From an uncultured Bradyrhizobium sp. (lineage in GTDB: Bacteria > Pseudomonadota > Alphaproteobacteria > Rhizobiales > Xanthobacteraceae): 64,000 nucleotides of DNA. The position numbers and the translations under genes are program-made. How positions within the stretch are numbered: position 1 is the stretch's first letter; each line of letters begins with the position of its first letter. The stretch is taken from positions 1 through 64,000 of the forward strand of contig NZ_CANSMR010000001.1 of assembly GCF_947648125.1 (NCBI RefSeq), written 5' to 3'. Positions 25,620 to 35,212 of this stretch are shown here, piece by piece. Below the pieces are notes generated by a model that saw nothing but the letters and a program-made list of their open reading frames with translations, did not search any database and was not told the DNA's origin.

Positions 25620-26350
25620 ACTGCCTCCGCCGTCTTGCCTCCGCCAGCATCATCGCGCTCACCCTCGCTACTAGCATGCGGCCTGCGTCGGCGCAGTTGA
25701 TCGTCTTCGATCCCAACAACTATGCGCAGAACGTGCTGACCGCCGCTCGAGCTTTGCAGCAGATCAACAACCAGATCGTATCTCTGCAAAATCAGGCGCA
25801 GATGCTGATCAACCAGACCAGGAATCTGGCTACGCTACCATTTTCCTCGTTATTGCAACTGGAGCAGTCGATCAAGCGAACGCAACAGCTTCTCGCCCAG
25901 GCTCAGCGCATCGCCTACGACATCCAGCAGATCGATCGTGCATTCTCGACGACCTATGGACCGGCATCAGCGGGTGTTTCGGACCAGGCGTTAATCGCCA
26001 ACGCGCAAAGCCGTTGGCAGAATGCACTTGCCAGCCTCCAGGATGCCATGCGGACGCAGGCCACGGTCGTCGGCAACCTCGACACCAACCGCATCCAGAT
26101 GTCCGCCCTTGTCACCTCGAGCCAGGGGGCGACCGGTGCGTTGCAGGCAACCCAGGCCGGCAATCAGCTCCTGGCGCTGCAGGCTCAGCAACTTGCGGAT
26201 CTTACTGCGGTCGTCGCAGCTCACGGGCGAGCGCAGAATCTAGAGTCCGCGCAGCGTGCGGCCGCTCAGGACCAGGGCAGAGAGCAACTGCGCCGCTTCC
26301 TGACTCAGGGCGCCGGTTATCAACCCACAACCGTGCAGATGTTTCACTGA
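25616..26350 (+). CDS. trbJ: Mating-pore protein TrbJ (VirB5 family)
   Basis: The 244-residue periplasmic protein has a signal peptide (residues 1-26, ending PASA). The mature part is a Gln-rich, mostly helical coiled region (NYAQNVLTAARALQQINNQ), as in P-type TrbJ. It is probably a minor pilus-tip component. The frame is open further upstream, but ATG 25616 overlaps the trbE stop and gives the correct signal peptide. Confidence 0.88.
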   Translation: MNCLRRLASASIIALTLATSMRPASAQLIVFDPNNYAQNVLTAARALQQINNQIVSLQNQAQMLINQTRNLATLPFSSLLQLEQSIKRTQQLLAQAQRIAYDIQQIDRAFSTTYGPASAGVSDQALIANAQSRWQNALASLQDAMRTQATVVGNLDTNRIQMSALVTSSQGATGALQATQAGNQLLALQAQQLADLTAVVAAHGRAQNLESAQRAAAQDQGREQLRRFLTQGAGYQPTTVQMFH

Positions 26351-26724
26351 TGAACACGAAAACAATCAAACGACTCCTTACCTTGGCGGCCGCGGTGCTC
26401 ATTGTCCTCGAGGTTGCTGCCTGTGCGATTCGGCTGCGTGGTGACGAGGCGCAGACAAACGCGCCGGCGTCCGCCGACGTGACATCCGATCCGTTGACGG
26501 CGAAGCTCGCGGAGTGCCGCTCAGTAACGTATGAGCAGAAAGACGCTCTGTCCGAGTGCCGAAAGGCCTGGGCTGAGAAGCGCCGGCAGTTTCTTGGGCA
26601 AAAAGCGCCAGCAGCGTCCGATACTGGGGCCGCCCATGCGGGCTCCTCATTGTTTGCTGCGCCCAAGGACGAGAGCCGGCTGCCATCTGGCTACCCTTCG
26701 ATCCAGCAGACCGGGAAGGAGTGA
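26350..26724 (+). CDS. Entry-exclusion-type lipoprotein TrbK-alt
   Basis: The 124-residue protein has a short basic start, a hydrophobic segment (about residues 9-23) and a lipobox-like VAAC with Cys25. The rest is a small polar domain with a second Cys pair separated by about 13 residues (AECRS, SECRKAW). Family members in this position are called TrbK-alt and are proposed to act in entry exclusion. The start codon overlaps the trbJ stop (TGATG). Confidence 0.75.
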   Translation: MNTKTIKRLLTLAAAVLIVLEVAACAIRLRGDEAQTNAPASADVTSDPLTAKLAECRSVTYEQKDALSECRKAWAEKRRQFLGQKAPAASDTGAAHAGSSLFAAPKDESRLPSGYPSIQQTGKE

Positions 26725-26727
26725 CCG

Positions 26728-27933
26728 ATGGTCGGCACCGGAATCATTGATCAGTTCCTGGAGACGTTTACCCGGTACATCGATTCTGGGTTTGGGCTAC
26801 TCAGAGGCGAAGTCGGATATCTCGCCACCACGCTGGCTGCTATCGACATCACGCTAGCCGGCCTGTTCTGGTCATGGGGTGCCGACGAGGAGATTCTGGC
26901 TCGGCTCGTCAAGAAGACGCTATTTGTCGGGGTCTTCGCTTTCCTCATCGGCAACTGGAACAGCCTTGCCCGCATCATCTTCGAGAGCTTCGCTGGCTTG
27001 GGTCTGAAAGCCTCAGGGACCGGCCTTTCCTCGGCCGATTTCTTGAGGCCGGGAAGGATTGCCCAAGTCGGGCTTGATGCGGGGCGACCGATCCTCGATT
27101 CCATCTCGGGCCTGATGGGCTATGTCAGCTTTTTCGAAAACTTCATCCAGATCTCGGTTCTGCTGTTTGCCTGGATCGTAGTGCTGCTGGCCTTCTTTAT
27201 TCTAGCCATCCAGCTCTTCATTACGCTCATCGAGTTCAAGCTGACGACGCTCGCGGGCTTCGTGCTGATCCCGTTCGCCCTGTTCGGCAAGACCGCGTTT
27301 GCCGCCGAGCGCGTCCTCGGCAACGTAATCTCCTCCGGCGTGAAGGTTCTGGTGCTGGCCGTCATCGTCGGCATTGGCTCGACACTATTTGCACAATTCA
27401 CGGCCGGCTTTGGCGGCAATCAGCCCACGATCGATAACGCCATGGCGCTTGTGCTTGGGGCGCTTTCTCTTCTCGGCCTCGGCATCTTTGGGCCAGGCAT
27501 TGCCAACGGCATCGTGTCGGGTGGACCGCAACTCGGTGCCGGCGCCGCGGTCGGGACAGGCCTGGCGGCAGGGGGCGCCATCGTCGCTGGCGCTGGTCTC
27601 GCGGCTGGCGGTGCGGGGCTGGCAGGTGGCGCGCTTCTTGCCGGTGCCCGCGGCGCAGCCACGGCAGCGACAGGAGCGGCAAGTGCTTACCGAGCGGGGG
27701 GCTTGGGTGGTGTCGCCAGCGCAGGCGGTTCGGCGATCGTCAGCCCGCTACGGCGTATGGCTGCCGGGTTCGGTGGCGGTTCGTCAACAACGGACGCCGC
27801 GCCGGCTTGGGCACGCCGCATGAAGCGCGCGCAGGCCGTGAACCAGGGTGTGTCCGCTGCTACCCACGCCGTCCGCAGCGGCGACAGTGCCGGTGGTGGA
27901 GCCTCGGTCGATCTGTCCGAGGGAGGGCACTGA
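26728..27933 (+). CDS. trbL: Mating-pore membrane protein TrbL (VirB6 family)
   Basis: The 401-residue polytopic inner-membrane protein has five to six probable helices between residues 25 and 265. A long Gly/Ala-rich low-complexity tail follows (about residues 265-380), as is usual in TrbL. It forms part of the channel through the inner membrane. Its stop overlaps the trbF ATG. Confidence 0.9.
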   Translation: MVGTGIIDQFLETFTRYIDSGFGLLRGEVGYLATTLAAIDITLAGLFWSWGADEEILARLVKKTLFVGVFAFLIGNWNSLARIIFESFAGLGLKASGTGLSSADFLRPGRIAQVGLDAGRPILDSISGLMGYVSFFENFIQISVLLFAWIVVLLAFFILAIQLFITLIEFKLTTLAGFVLIPFALFGKTAFAAERVLGNVISSGVKVLVLAVIVGIGSTLFAQFTAGFGGNQPTIDNAMALVLGALSLLGLGIFGPGIANGIVSGGPQLGAGAAVGTGLAAGGAIVAGAGLAAGGAGLAGGALLAGARGAATAATGAASAYRAGGLGGVASAGGSAIVSPLRRMAAGFGGGSSTTDAAPAWARRMKRAQAVNQGVSAATHAVRSGDSAGGGASVDLSEGGH

Positions 27934-28613
27934 TGTTCAAAAGACCATCCGTGCATTATGGCCGCACGCCACAGCCCGTGACGCCCTACCAGAAGGCAGC
28001 GCAGGTTTGGGACGACCGTATCGGTTCCGCACGCGTCCAGGCCAGGAATTGGCGGCTGATGGCGTTCGGATGTCTGTTGCTGTCCGGCGGACTCGCTGCA
28101 GGCCTCGTTTGGCAGTCTACCCAGGGCACCATCACACCGTGGGTGGTGCAAGTGGACCATCTCGGTCAGGCCCAGGCAGTTGCCCCAGCGAGTCCCTTCT
28201 ATCAGCCGACCGATCCGCAGATCGCATTTCATCTCGCGCGCTTCATCGAAGATGTTCGAGGCCTGCCTGCCGACGCCATCGTCCTGCGACAGAACTGGCT
28301 CCGCGCCTACGATTTCACGACCGATCGCGGGGCGGCGGCACTGAATGACTACGCGCGCACCAACGACCCCTTTGCCAAGCTCGGCAACACACAGGTTGCG
28401 GTCAACATCTCCAGCGTCATCCGTGCTTCACCGGAAAGCTTCCGAGTTGCATGGACAGAGCGCCGATATGACAGCGGTCAGCTCGCCGCGACCGAACGCT
28501 GGACCGCGATCCTCTCTATCGTCGTCGAAACCCCGCGCGAGGCTGACCGCCTGCGCAAGAACCCGCTAGGCGTATACGTCAACGCCATCAACTGGTCGAA
28601 GGAGCTCGGGTAA
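27933..28613 (+). CDS. trbF: Mating-pore protein TrbF (VirB8 family)
   Basis: The 226-residue protein has a short cytoplasmic start with the family motif TPYQKAAQVWDDRIG, one membrane segment (about residues 41-63) and a periplasmic NTF2-like domain. It links inner-membrane and periplasmic parts of the channel. The frame is open upstream, but ATG 27933 overlapping the trbL stop is clearly the start. Confidence 0.9.
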   Translation: MFKRPSVHYGRTPQPVTPYQKAAQVWDDRIGSARVQARNWRLMAFGCLLLSGGLAAGLVWQSTQGTITPWVVQVDHLGQAQAVAPASPFYQPTDPQIAFHLARFIEDVRGLPADAIVLRQNWLRAYDFTTDRGAAALNDYARTNDPFAKLGNTQVAVNISSVIRASPESFRVAWTERRYDSGQLAATERWTAILSIVVETPREADRLRKNPLGVYVNAINWSKELG

Positions 28614-29578
28614 TGAGAACCTTTGCACCGAGATCGGCTAGCCTGAAACGTGTAGCCTTACTCATTGCGCTCGCGCTCTCGAGCTGCACGACCTTCAAAC
28701 CACCGCAGATCAATTATGACGACGACGTACCACCGTCTCCTGATCTGCCGATGCCCGCAGACGATCATGCGCAGCCATTGCATGTTCCTCCATCCTGGAC
28801 TCCTGCTCGTGGCGGCAAGAAGGGTGAAGCAGAGGCAAAGGACCCGGCCGATCGCATCGAAATCGCAAACGATGTCGCGCGGGTCCAGCCACGGCGCGCG
28901 GGGTATTTCAATGCCGCGCAGATTTTTCCCTACAGCCCCGGCGCGCTCTATCAGATCTATGCCTCGCCAGGACAGATTACGGACATCGCGCTCGAACCGG
29001 GTGAGCAGCTGATCGGTTCAGGGCCGCTGGCCGTTGGCGACACCGTGCGTTGGATCGTCGGTGATACCGAAAGCGGAAACGGAGACACCCGGCGCGTCCA
29101 CATCATGGTGAAGCCGACAAGGCCCGCGATCGAGACGAACCTTGTCGTCAACACCGATCGACGAACCTACCTGATCGAACTCCGCTCTCGCGAGAAGCCA
29201 TATATGCCGTCGGTCGCCTGGTTTTACCCGGAAGACCGATCCAGCCACTCCAAGGCTTTGCCACTAATGCCGGTCATCCCGGAGATGTATCAGCGCCGCT
29301 ACCGTTACGTCATTGAAGGCGACAATCCGCCGTGGCGGCCAGTCAATGCGTACGATGACGGCCGCAAGGTCTATATCGAATTCTCGTCAGGGATCGGGCA
29401 GGGCGAAATGCCGCCGCTGTTCGTCATCGGACAGGACGGTAAGTCCGAACTCGTCAACTATCGCGTCTACAGGAATGTCCTGATTGCCGACCGCCTGTTC
29501 GCGGCAGCCGAGTTGCGGCTCGGCGGTGAAAAGCAGCAGAGAGTCCGAATTGTCAGAAGCGACGGGAGCCGATTGTGA
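28613..29578 (+). CDS. trbG: Mating-pore protein TrbG (VirB9 family)
   Basis: The 321-residue outer-core protein has a lipoprotein-like leader with Cys at about residue 24 (ALSSCTT) and a Pro-rich stretch at residues 40-60. A beta-rich VirB9 domain follows, with the motifs IFPYSPGALYQIYASPGQ and TDRRTYLIELRS. With TrbI it forms the outer-membrane core. The stop overlaps the GTG of trbI. Confidence 0.9.
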   Translation: MRTFAPRSASLKRVALLIALALSSCTTFKPPQINYDDDVPPSPDLPMPADDHAQPLHVPPSWTPARGGKKGEAEAKDPADRIEIANDVARVQPRRAGYFNAAQIFPYSPGALYQIYASPGQITDIALEPGEQLIGSGPLAVGDTVRWIVGDTESGNGDTRRVHIMVKPTRPAIETNLVVNTDRRTYLIELRSREKPYMPSVAWFYPEDRSSHSKALPLMPVIPEMYQRRYRYVIEGDNPPWRPVNAYDDGRKVYIEFSSGIGQGEMPPLFVIGQDGKSELVNYRVYRNVLIADRLFAAAELRLGGEKQQRVRIVRSDGSRL

Positions 29579-30774
29579 CGGACAATGGCCCAAACGGAAA
29601 CGTTGGTCCTGCACCCGAACCAAGGCATTCGTCTGCGAATAGCCCGCAGGCCTTGCGTCTGGGTGCCGAGCGCCCGAGGACCACGCGGCTTTCTCGAAAA
29701 GTTCTTGCCGGCGGCACTGCTCTGGCCTTGCTGCTTATCTCTGGCGCCGTGATTTGGGCACTGCGCAGTAATCAGCCGCGCAATTCAGCGCCGAACGAAC
29801 TCTACTCGACCGATCACCACAACGTCGCCGATCAGCTTGCAAGCTTGCCGAAAGATTATGCGGGAATACCCCACGACGTGCCGCGACTCGAACCGCCTCT
29901 GCCCGGTGATCTCGGCCGTCCCATCGTTGCGGCACAAAGCTCAGCGCCCAGCTCGCTCGTCATTGACGCCGAACAGCAACGCGTCAATCAGGAAACGGAG
30001 GCCGCACGCACAAGCAAAGTGTTTGCAAACACCAATGTCCGCCCGTCGCCCGCTCCGGCACCATCCAGTGAGACGCCTTCAAACGCAACAACGTCCTCCG
30101 ATGAGGCATTTTCTCAAAATGGCCAGGACCGAAAACTCGCCTTCGTCAACGCGCCCGCTGATCGGCGGACGACAAGCCCCGACCGACTGCTGAGGCCAGC
30201 ATCGCCCTTTGTTGTTCAGGCGGGGACGATCATTCCCGCTGCCCTTATCACGGGAATCCGGTCTGACTTGCCGGGGCAGGTCACGGCGCAAGTGACAGAA
30301 AATGTCTACGACACTCCGACCGGGCGAGCCCGGCTGATTCCGCAGGGGGCGCGATTGATCGGGACCTACGATAGCCAGGTCGCCTTCGGACAATCACGCG
30401 TGCTCCTGGTCTGGACGCGACTCATCATGCCTAACGGTCGCTCGATCGTGCTCGAAAGACAACCGGGAGCTGACGTCGCGGGATACTCCGGTCTAGAAGA
30501 CGAGCTCGACAATCATTGGAAAGAGTTGCTTGGAGCCGCCGCGTTGTCGACGTTGCTTGGGGTGGGTTCGGAGTTGGGGTCAGGCGCAGACAATGGATCC
30601 AACACAGCGGTTCTTCAGGCGCTGCGTTTAGGGGCCGCCAATTCTCTCAATCAGACCGGACAGCAAGTGGTTCGCCGGAATCTCAACATCCAGCCAACGT
30701 TGACGATCCGTCCGGGATTTCCCGTGAGAGTGATAGTGAACCGCGATCTCGTGCTCGAACCTTATGGGGGATGA
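29575..30774 (+). CDS. trbI: Mating-pore protein TrbI (VirB10 family)
   Basis: The 399-residue protein starts at GTG 29575, overlapping trbG. It has one membrane segment (about residues 43-62), a Pro/Ser-rich spacer, and the C-terminal VirB10 domain. The domain shows GTIIPAALITGIRSDLPGQ, then RLIPQGARLIGTYDS, and the helical antenna region. It bridges inner and outer membranes. Confidence 0.9.
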   Translation: MTDNGPNGNVGPAPEPRHSSANSPQALRLGAERPRTTRLSRKVLAGGTALALLLISGAVIWALRSNQPRNSAPNELYSTDHHNVADQLASLPKDYAGIPHDVPRLEPPLPGDLGRPIVAAQSSAPSSLVIDAEQQRVNQETEAARTSKVFANTNVRPSPAPAPSSETPSNATTSSDEAFSQNGQDRKLAFVNAPADRRTTSPDRLLRPASPFVVQAGTIIPAALITGIRSDLPGQVTAQVTENVYDTPTGRARLIPQGARLIGTYDSQVAFGQSRVLLVWTRLIMPNGRSIVLERQPGADVAGYSGLEDELDNHWKELLGAAALSTLLGVGSELGSGADNGSNTAVLQALRLGAANSLNQTGQQVVRRNLNIQPTLTIRPGFPVRVIVNRDLVLEPYGG

Positions 30775-30778
30775 AGAA

Positions 30779-31021
30779 ATGGCAAAGCTTAGATTGAGCG
30801 ATCTCAACAACGACAAACCGGTCAAGGTCACCGTTGAATTACCAGCAACCGTTCATCGGGACCTCATCGTTTACGCCGAGATCCTCGCGCGCGAAAGCAA
30901 TCAGCCGATCAATGATCCAGTCAAGCTGATTGCACCAATGTTGGCTCGGTTCATGGCAACGGATCGAACTTTTGCAAAGGCCCGCCGCACGCGCCAACTT
31001 CTCAAGCAAGGTGACGGGTAA
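30779..31021 (+). CDS. DUF2274 domain-containing protein
   Basis: The 80-residue protein follows trbI by four bases, which is its fixed place in rhizobial and sphingomonad trb operons. DUF2274 features are LRLSDLNNDKPVKV and the VELPATVHRDL segment, which looks like an RHH-type strand-helix. It may bind DNA and regulate the operon, but no function is established. ATG 30779 was chosen over 30764 because it matches family starts and has a GGGGATGAAG ribosome-binding region. Confidence 0.82.
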   Translation: MAKLRLSDLNNDKPVKVTVELPATVHRDLIVYAEILARESNQPINDPVKLIAPMLARFMATDRTFAKARRTRQLLKQGDG

Positions 31022-31149
31022 CGTTCGGAGAGCAGTGTAAGGAGAGCTTCCAAGGCGGAGTTTTCACTATCGCCTTGCCAACAAGCTGAATAGCCCAACA
31101 CGCTCGGCCAGTTCCGTCACGCAATTCTCGGTACACTAGGCCCGAAAAA

Positions 31150-31563
31150 TTGGCGTCAATGTCTGATTCCAGAATAAGGCTGATGCCGACCTTCATTGTG
31201 ACGCCTTCGCCGCCGCTGACCTCGTCAATTGCCTTTATGCAGGCGCGCGAATTCCAGATTTGCGAGGGCGATACCACGCTGGTTGCACTGAGCGGATTCA
31301 TTACCGACTACCTGCGTCGCGATGGGGCTGTCGGGAAAAACATCATCGTTTGCGAGAACTTCTATTGGGATTTGAACGACAGGGCCCGCACGTGGTACGG
31401 ACGCACCGAGGACAATATCTCGCGCATGTTCCCAGCTGCACCGATACCGGTCCGGGCGATTCTGTTGAATCTGGACACGCCTTTCAGCATGGGCCGGAAC
31501 AGACCGTTACGGTGGCTTGCCCGCTTGGTCTTTCGCGCCCTCCTTTGCGAGCCAATTCTCTAG
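31150..31563 (+). pseudogene. Remnant resembling a branched-chain-amino-acid-type ABC substrate-binding protein
   Basis: Between the trb operon and the catabolic genes one frame reads QAREFQI, then TLVALSGFITD and IVCENFYWDLNDRARTW. This resembles the middle of periplasmic ligand-binding proteins of the Peripla_BP_6 type (Bradyrhizobium-like ENFYWDLND motif). No signal peptide or complete domain exists, and the end of the frame runs into the ligase gene on the other strand. It is probably a truncated leftover at a recombination junction. The family call is from pattern memory and is moderate. Confidence 0.4.
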
Positions 31564-33060
31564 AACATGGCGCTGAATTTTCCCGCTGGTGGAGCGCGGA
31601 AATTCCTCAAACCGGACGATGCGAAACTCTCGGGGAACCTTGTACCCAGCAAGCTCGGCCCGACAAATCTGCTTCAACTCTTCCTCGGTCGGCTCGTCGC
31701 CATGGACAGAGACGAAGGCCACAGGGCTTTCGCCCCAACGTGCGTCATGCGCCTTGACAACGGCAGCGTCCGACACCCGCGGATGCGCAAGCAAAACACG
31801 CTCGATCTCGGCAGGATAGACGTTCTCGCCACCTGTCTTGATGAGATATTTCGCGCGATCAACGAAATCGACCGTGCCGTCGGGGTTGCGGCGGAACAGA
31901 TCGCCCATATGGAACAGGCCGTCACGGAAATCGTTCCGGTTCGTCTCCTCCGCCTCCCAGTAGCCGGAAAACAGTGTCGGTCCGCGCACCGCCACCTCGC
32001 CCGGTGTACCGTCCGGCACCTCTCTGCCCTCCGGATCGACCAGGCGCACCTCGCAGAATGCGCTCAGTCGCTTGGACAGCCGCTCGGGCACGACCCCCGG
32101 TGGAATCAGACATGCCGTCGCTGGCGGTAGCCCGGTTTCTGTGGCTCCGAAGGAGTTCAGATAGGGCGCATTCAGAAGGCTGGTCAGCTCCGCAATCTGA
32201 TGCGGCGGGACCAGATCAGCCATGGCCCCGACGACCCGGACGCCCTTGATCGGCACCGGGTTGGCACGTCGCTCGGCGATGAATACCTCGATGGCGCCCG
32301 GCATCATGACCAACCATCCGACCAGGTGGCGTGACAATGCGGCATTGATTTCGCGTGGTTGCAACCCATCGATCATCACGACGGTGCCGCCGCGCAGAAG
32401 CGTCGCCAGCGCGTGATCGGTCGAGGCCATGTGAAACATGGGCGCCCAAGCGATGAAGGCGTCCGCCGGATCGAGCGCGAGCTGCGCGGCAAAGACCAAG
32501 GTGCGCGCGATATGGGCGCGGTGAGAGATCAATGCTCCCTTGGGCAGCCCAGTGGTGCCCGAGGTATAGAGGATCGTAAGACCAGCTTCGGGCTCCTGCA
32601 CCAATGTGCCGGTGCGCCGATCCGGCGCGGCCGCGGTGATCGCCTCTTCCCAATCTGCGCCGATCTCCAGAATAGGAAGGTCGGAGACGGCCTCGAATGA
32701 GGCTCGAAGTTCTGGTTCCACCACGCCGAGTCTCGGCGAAACCAGTTCGATGCAGTGTTTTAATTCAGGCGCGGCAAGTCGCCAGTTCAGGCAGGCCACG
32801 ATGGCGCCGATCCCTGCGGCAGCAAGCTGGAGTTCGACATATTCGGCCCGGTTGTGCGACAGGATCGCAATTCGGTCGCCCGGCTCGACCCCCCGCTGCA
32901 AGAGCGCGGCGGCCAGACGGTCCACCCGTTCGAGGAGCATACGGTAGGTCCAGCTCTTGCCCGCCCATTCGATCGCCAGCTTATCGCTCCGCGCCAGGGC
33001 ACGGCCGCGAAACAGGGCGTAGAGGTCAGACCAGCCCGCGCGCGCGACGTCAGGAATCAT
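31507..33060 (-). CDS. Acyl-CoA ligase (AMP-forming, long-chain/aryl type)
   Basis: The 517-residue ANL-family ligase has the AMP-binding P-loop YTSGTTGLPKG, the A5-type NSFGATETG, GYWEAEETN and MGDLFRR, and the C-terminal RAKYLIKTGGENVYPAEIE. The last catalytic lysine region is STSGKIQR. It activates a carboxylic acid to its CoA thioester using ATP. ATG 33060 follows GGAAAGGGG. It is the second gene of a leftward unit with the dienoyl-CoA-reductase-like gene. The substrate is unknown; neighbours suggest a branched or cyclic acid. Confidence 0.85.
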   Translation of the reverse strand: MIPDVARAGWSDLYALFRGRALARSDKLAIEWAGKSWTYRMLLERVDRLAAALLQRGVEPGDRIAILSHNRAEYVELQLAAAGIGAIVACLNWRLAAPELKHCIELVSPRLGVVEPELRASFEAVSDLPILEIGADWEEAITAAAPDRRTGTLVQEPEAGLTILYTSGTTGLPKGALISHRAHIARTLVFAAQLALDPADAFIAWAPMFHMASTDHALATLLRGGTVVMIDGLQPREINAALSRHLVGWLVMMPGAIEVFIAERRANPVPIKGVRVVGAMADLVPPHQIAELTSLLNAPYLNSFGATETGLPPATACLIPPGVVPERLSKRLSAFCEVRLVDPEGREVPDGTPGEVAVRGPTLFSGYWEAEETNRNDFRDGLFHMGDLFRRNPDGTVDFVDRAKYLIKTGGENVYPAEIERVLLAHPRVSDAAVVKAHDARWGESPVAFVSVHGDEPTEEELKQICRAELAGYKVPREFRIVRFEEFPRSTSGKIQRHVLENWLAKEGAKDQAGKPP

Positions 33061-33075
33061 GGCACCCCTTTCCAA

Positions 33076-35115
33076 TCACAACGACTGCGCCAGCCTGTGG
33101 CCTTCATTGATCGCTCGCAAGGCATCGAGTTCCGCCGCCTCGGCTGCACCGCCGATGATCGAGGTGGGAATACCTCGGACCACAAGCGCCTCATACAGCG
33201 CCCGCTCAGGTTCCTGTCCGGTACACAGAACAATCGTGTCGGCGGCGATGACTCTTGTCTTGCCGTTCGAAGTGACGTGGAGCCCCTCGTCGTCGATCCG
33301 CTCATAAATCACACCCGCCAAGATCTCCACCCCGTGTTTGCGCAATGCGTTGCGCAGGATCCAACCGGTCGAAACACCAAGCCCCTGTCCCGGCTTGCTC
33401 GTCTTGCGTTGAAGCATCACCACTCTCCGTTTTGCCGGCATGTTGGCCAGCGGATCACCCGCCAGCGCGCCGACGCTCCTGAACTGTCCGTCCACGCCCC
33501 ATGTTTGGAAAAAAGCCGCAACCTCGTTGGTCTTGGCTGCAGGGGTCACGAGAAATTCCGCTACGTCATGGCCGATGCCACCCGCGCCCATGATGGCCAC
33601 GTACTGTCCTGCTTCGCGTTCGCCGGTGAGGATCTCGGCATAAGTCACAACGTTGGGATGGTCTATGCCCGGTAGGTCAGGGATGCGCGGAGTCACCCCG
33701 GTGGCGATCACCACATGGTCGTATCCGGTTAAGTCGTCCAGGCTCGCGCGTTGGCCCAGCCGTAGGCTGACGCCGTGCTTGTTCATCTGACCGGTATAGT
33801 AGCGCAGGGTTTCGTCGAACTCGTTCTTGCCCGGGACCGCGCGGGCCAGGTTGAGCTGTCCTCCCAGGCAGTCTTTGGCCTCGAAAAGCGTGACCGTGTG
33901 GCCAAGCCGTGCGGCCTCGACCGCGGTGGCCATACCCGCTGCCCCACCCCCGACGATCGCCACGTTCTTCGGGGACACACTTCTTGTGTCGCGGAATTCC
34001 ATCTCGCGACCGGCGCGCGGATTGACAAGGCAACTTGCGGGACGGTCCGAGAAGATGAAATCCAGACACGCCTGATTACAGGCGATACAGGTGTTAATTT
34101 CATCGGCCCGACCCTCGCGCACTTTGCGTACGAAATGCGGGTCGGCAAGAAAAGGCCGGGCCATGGACACCAAGTCGGCATCGCCCGAGGCCAGAATGTC
34201 CTCTGCAATTTCCGGGGTATTGATCCGGTTTGACGCCACCACCGGGATCGACACTGCCGCCTTCACATTCGCCGCCGCCTTCCGCCAGGCGCCACGCGGT
34301 ACCGGATAGGCGATCGTCGGCACGCGCGCCTCGTGCCAGCCGATCCCGGTGTTCAGTATGTCGGCGCCGGCGGCCTCGATCTTGCGAGCCAGCGCAGCGA
34401 TCTCCTCGACGGGCGCGCCGCCCTCGACAAGATCGGCCGCCGAAATCCGATAGATGATCAGGAAATCCGGGCCGCAGCGGCCGCGCACCGCGCGCACGAT
34501 TTCCACCGGGAAGCGGTGCCGGTTGTCGGCGCTGCCGCCCCAGCCGTCTTCGCGCTTGTTGGTATGGGTGACGGCGAATTCGTTGATCAGATAGCCTTCA
34601 GACCCCATTACTTCGACACCATCGAAACCGGCGACCTGCGCGTTGAGCGCTGCCTGGGCGAAATCGTCGATGGTGCGCCGAATATCCTCCTCACTCATTT
34701 CGCGCGGGGAAAACCGGTTGATCGGCGCCCGGATCGCCGAGGGAGCCACGCATTCCTCGATCTTGGCATAGCGTCCCGCATGCAGAAGCTGCGCGCAGAT
34801 CAGGCTACCTTCGGCATGAACCGCATCGCAGATCGGGCGAAGCTTCAGCGCCTTGACCGCATCGTCGAGCCGCGGCCCTTCGTAATCGAGCATCCCCTCC
34901 CGATTGGGAGAGAAGCCGCCGGTGACGATCACCGCCGCCTCCCCGCGGGCCCGTTCGGCATAGAAGGCAGCTTGCCGGGCGACGCCGTCCGGTTCGGCTT
35001 CCAGCCTCGTGTGCATCGACCCCATGATGACGCGGTTACGCAGCCTGTGTCGTCCGGCGGTGATGGAAGACAGCAGATTTGCGTAAGCGGGGCTGCCGGA
35101 ATTCTTATCGAACAT
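33076..35115 (-). CDS. 2,4-dienoyl-CoA-reductase-like flavoenzyme (FadH/old yellow enzyme family)
   Basis: The 679-residue protein has an N-terminal TIM-barrel of the old-yellow-enzyme type (residues about 10-340, with QLLHAGRY and FDGVEVMGSEGYL). An iron-sulfur cysteine set follows (CIACNQAC then C about 12 residues on). A C-terminal FAD/NAD domain carries the dinucleotide motif VAIVGGGAAGMA. This layout is that of 2,4-dienoyl-CoA reductase and related enoate reductases. It would reduce a conjugated double bond of an acyl-CoA. It is divergent from the acyl-CoA dehydrogenase, with a palindrome between them. Confidence 0.85.
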   Translation of the reverse strand: MFDKNSGSPAYANLLSSITAGRHRLRNRVIMGSMHTRLEAEPDGVARQAAFYAERARGEAAVIVTGGFSPNREGMLDYEGPRLDDAVKALKLRPICDAVHAEGSLICAQLLHAGRYAKIEECVAPSAIRAPINRFSPREMSEEDIRRTIDDFAQAALNAQVAGFDGVEVMGSEGYLINEFAVTHTNKREDGWGGSADNRHRFPVEIVRAVRGRCGPDFLIIYRISAADLVEGGAPVEEIAALARKIEAAGADILNTGIGWHEARVPTIAYPVPRGAWRKAAANVKAAVSIPVVASNRINTPEIAEDILASGDADLVSMARPFLADPHFVRKVREGRADEINTCIACNQACLDFIFSDRPASCLVNPRAGREMEFRDTRSVSPKNVAIVGGGAAGMATAVEAARLGHTVTLFEAKDCLGGQLNLARAVPGKNEFDETLRYYTGQMNKHGVSLRLGQRASLDDLTGYDHVVIATGVTPRIPDLPGIDHPNVVTYAEILTGEREAGQYVAIMGAGGIGHDVAEFLVTPAAKTNEVAAFFQTWGVDGQFRSVGALAGDPLANMPAKRRVVMLQRKTSKPGQGLGVSTGWILRNALRKHGVEILAGVIYERIDDEGLHVTSNGKTRVIAADTIVLCTGQEPERALYEALVVRGIPTSIIGGAAEAAELDALRAINEGHRLAQSL

Positions 35116-35155
35116 GGTTCCTCCCGTTGTTCTTCCAGCTCGGTCTTGCCAAGCA

Positions 35156-35171
35156 TTCTAACATTTGTTAG
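35156..35171. promoter_or_regulatory. Operator-like palindrome between divergent catabolic genes
   Basis: TTCTAACATTTGTTAG contains 6-bp arms CTAACA / TGTTAG around a TT centre. It lies between the divergent starts at 35115 and 35213. A near-identical site occurs at 48471-48488. The form suits a TetR-family repressor; no tetR gene is in the window. Confidence 0.5.
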
Positions 35172-35212
35172 GTTTTTGAAAAGCAAGATTTAAAGTGCGG
35201 GAGGACCAGCAC

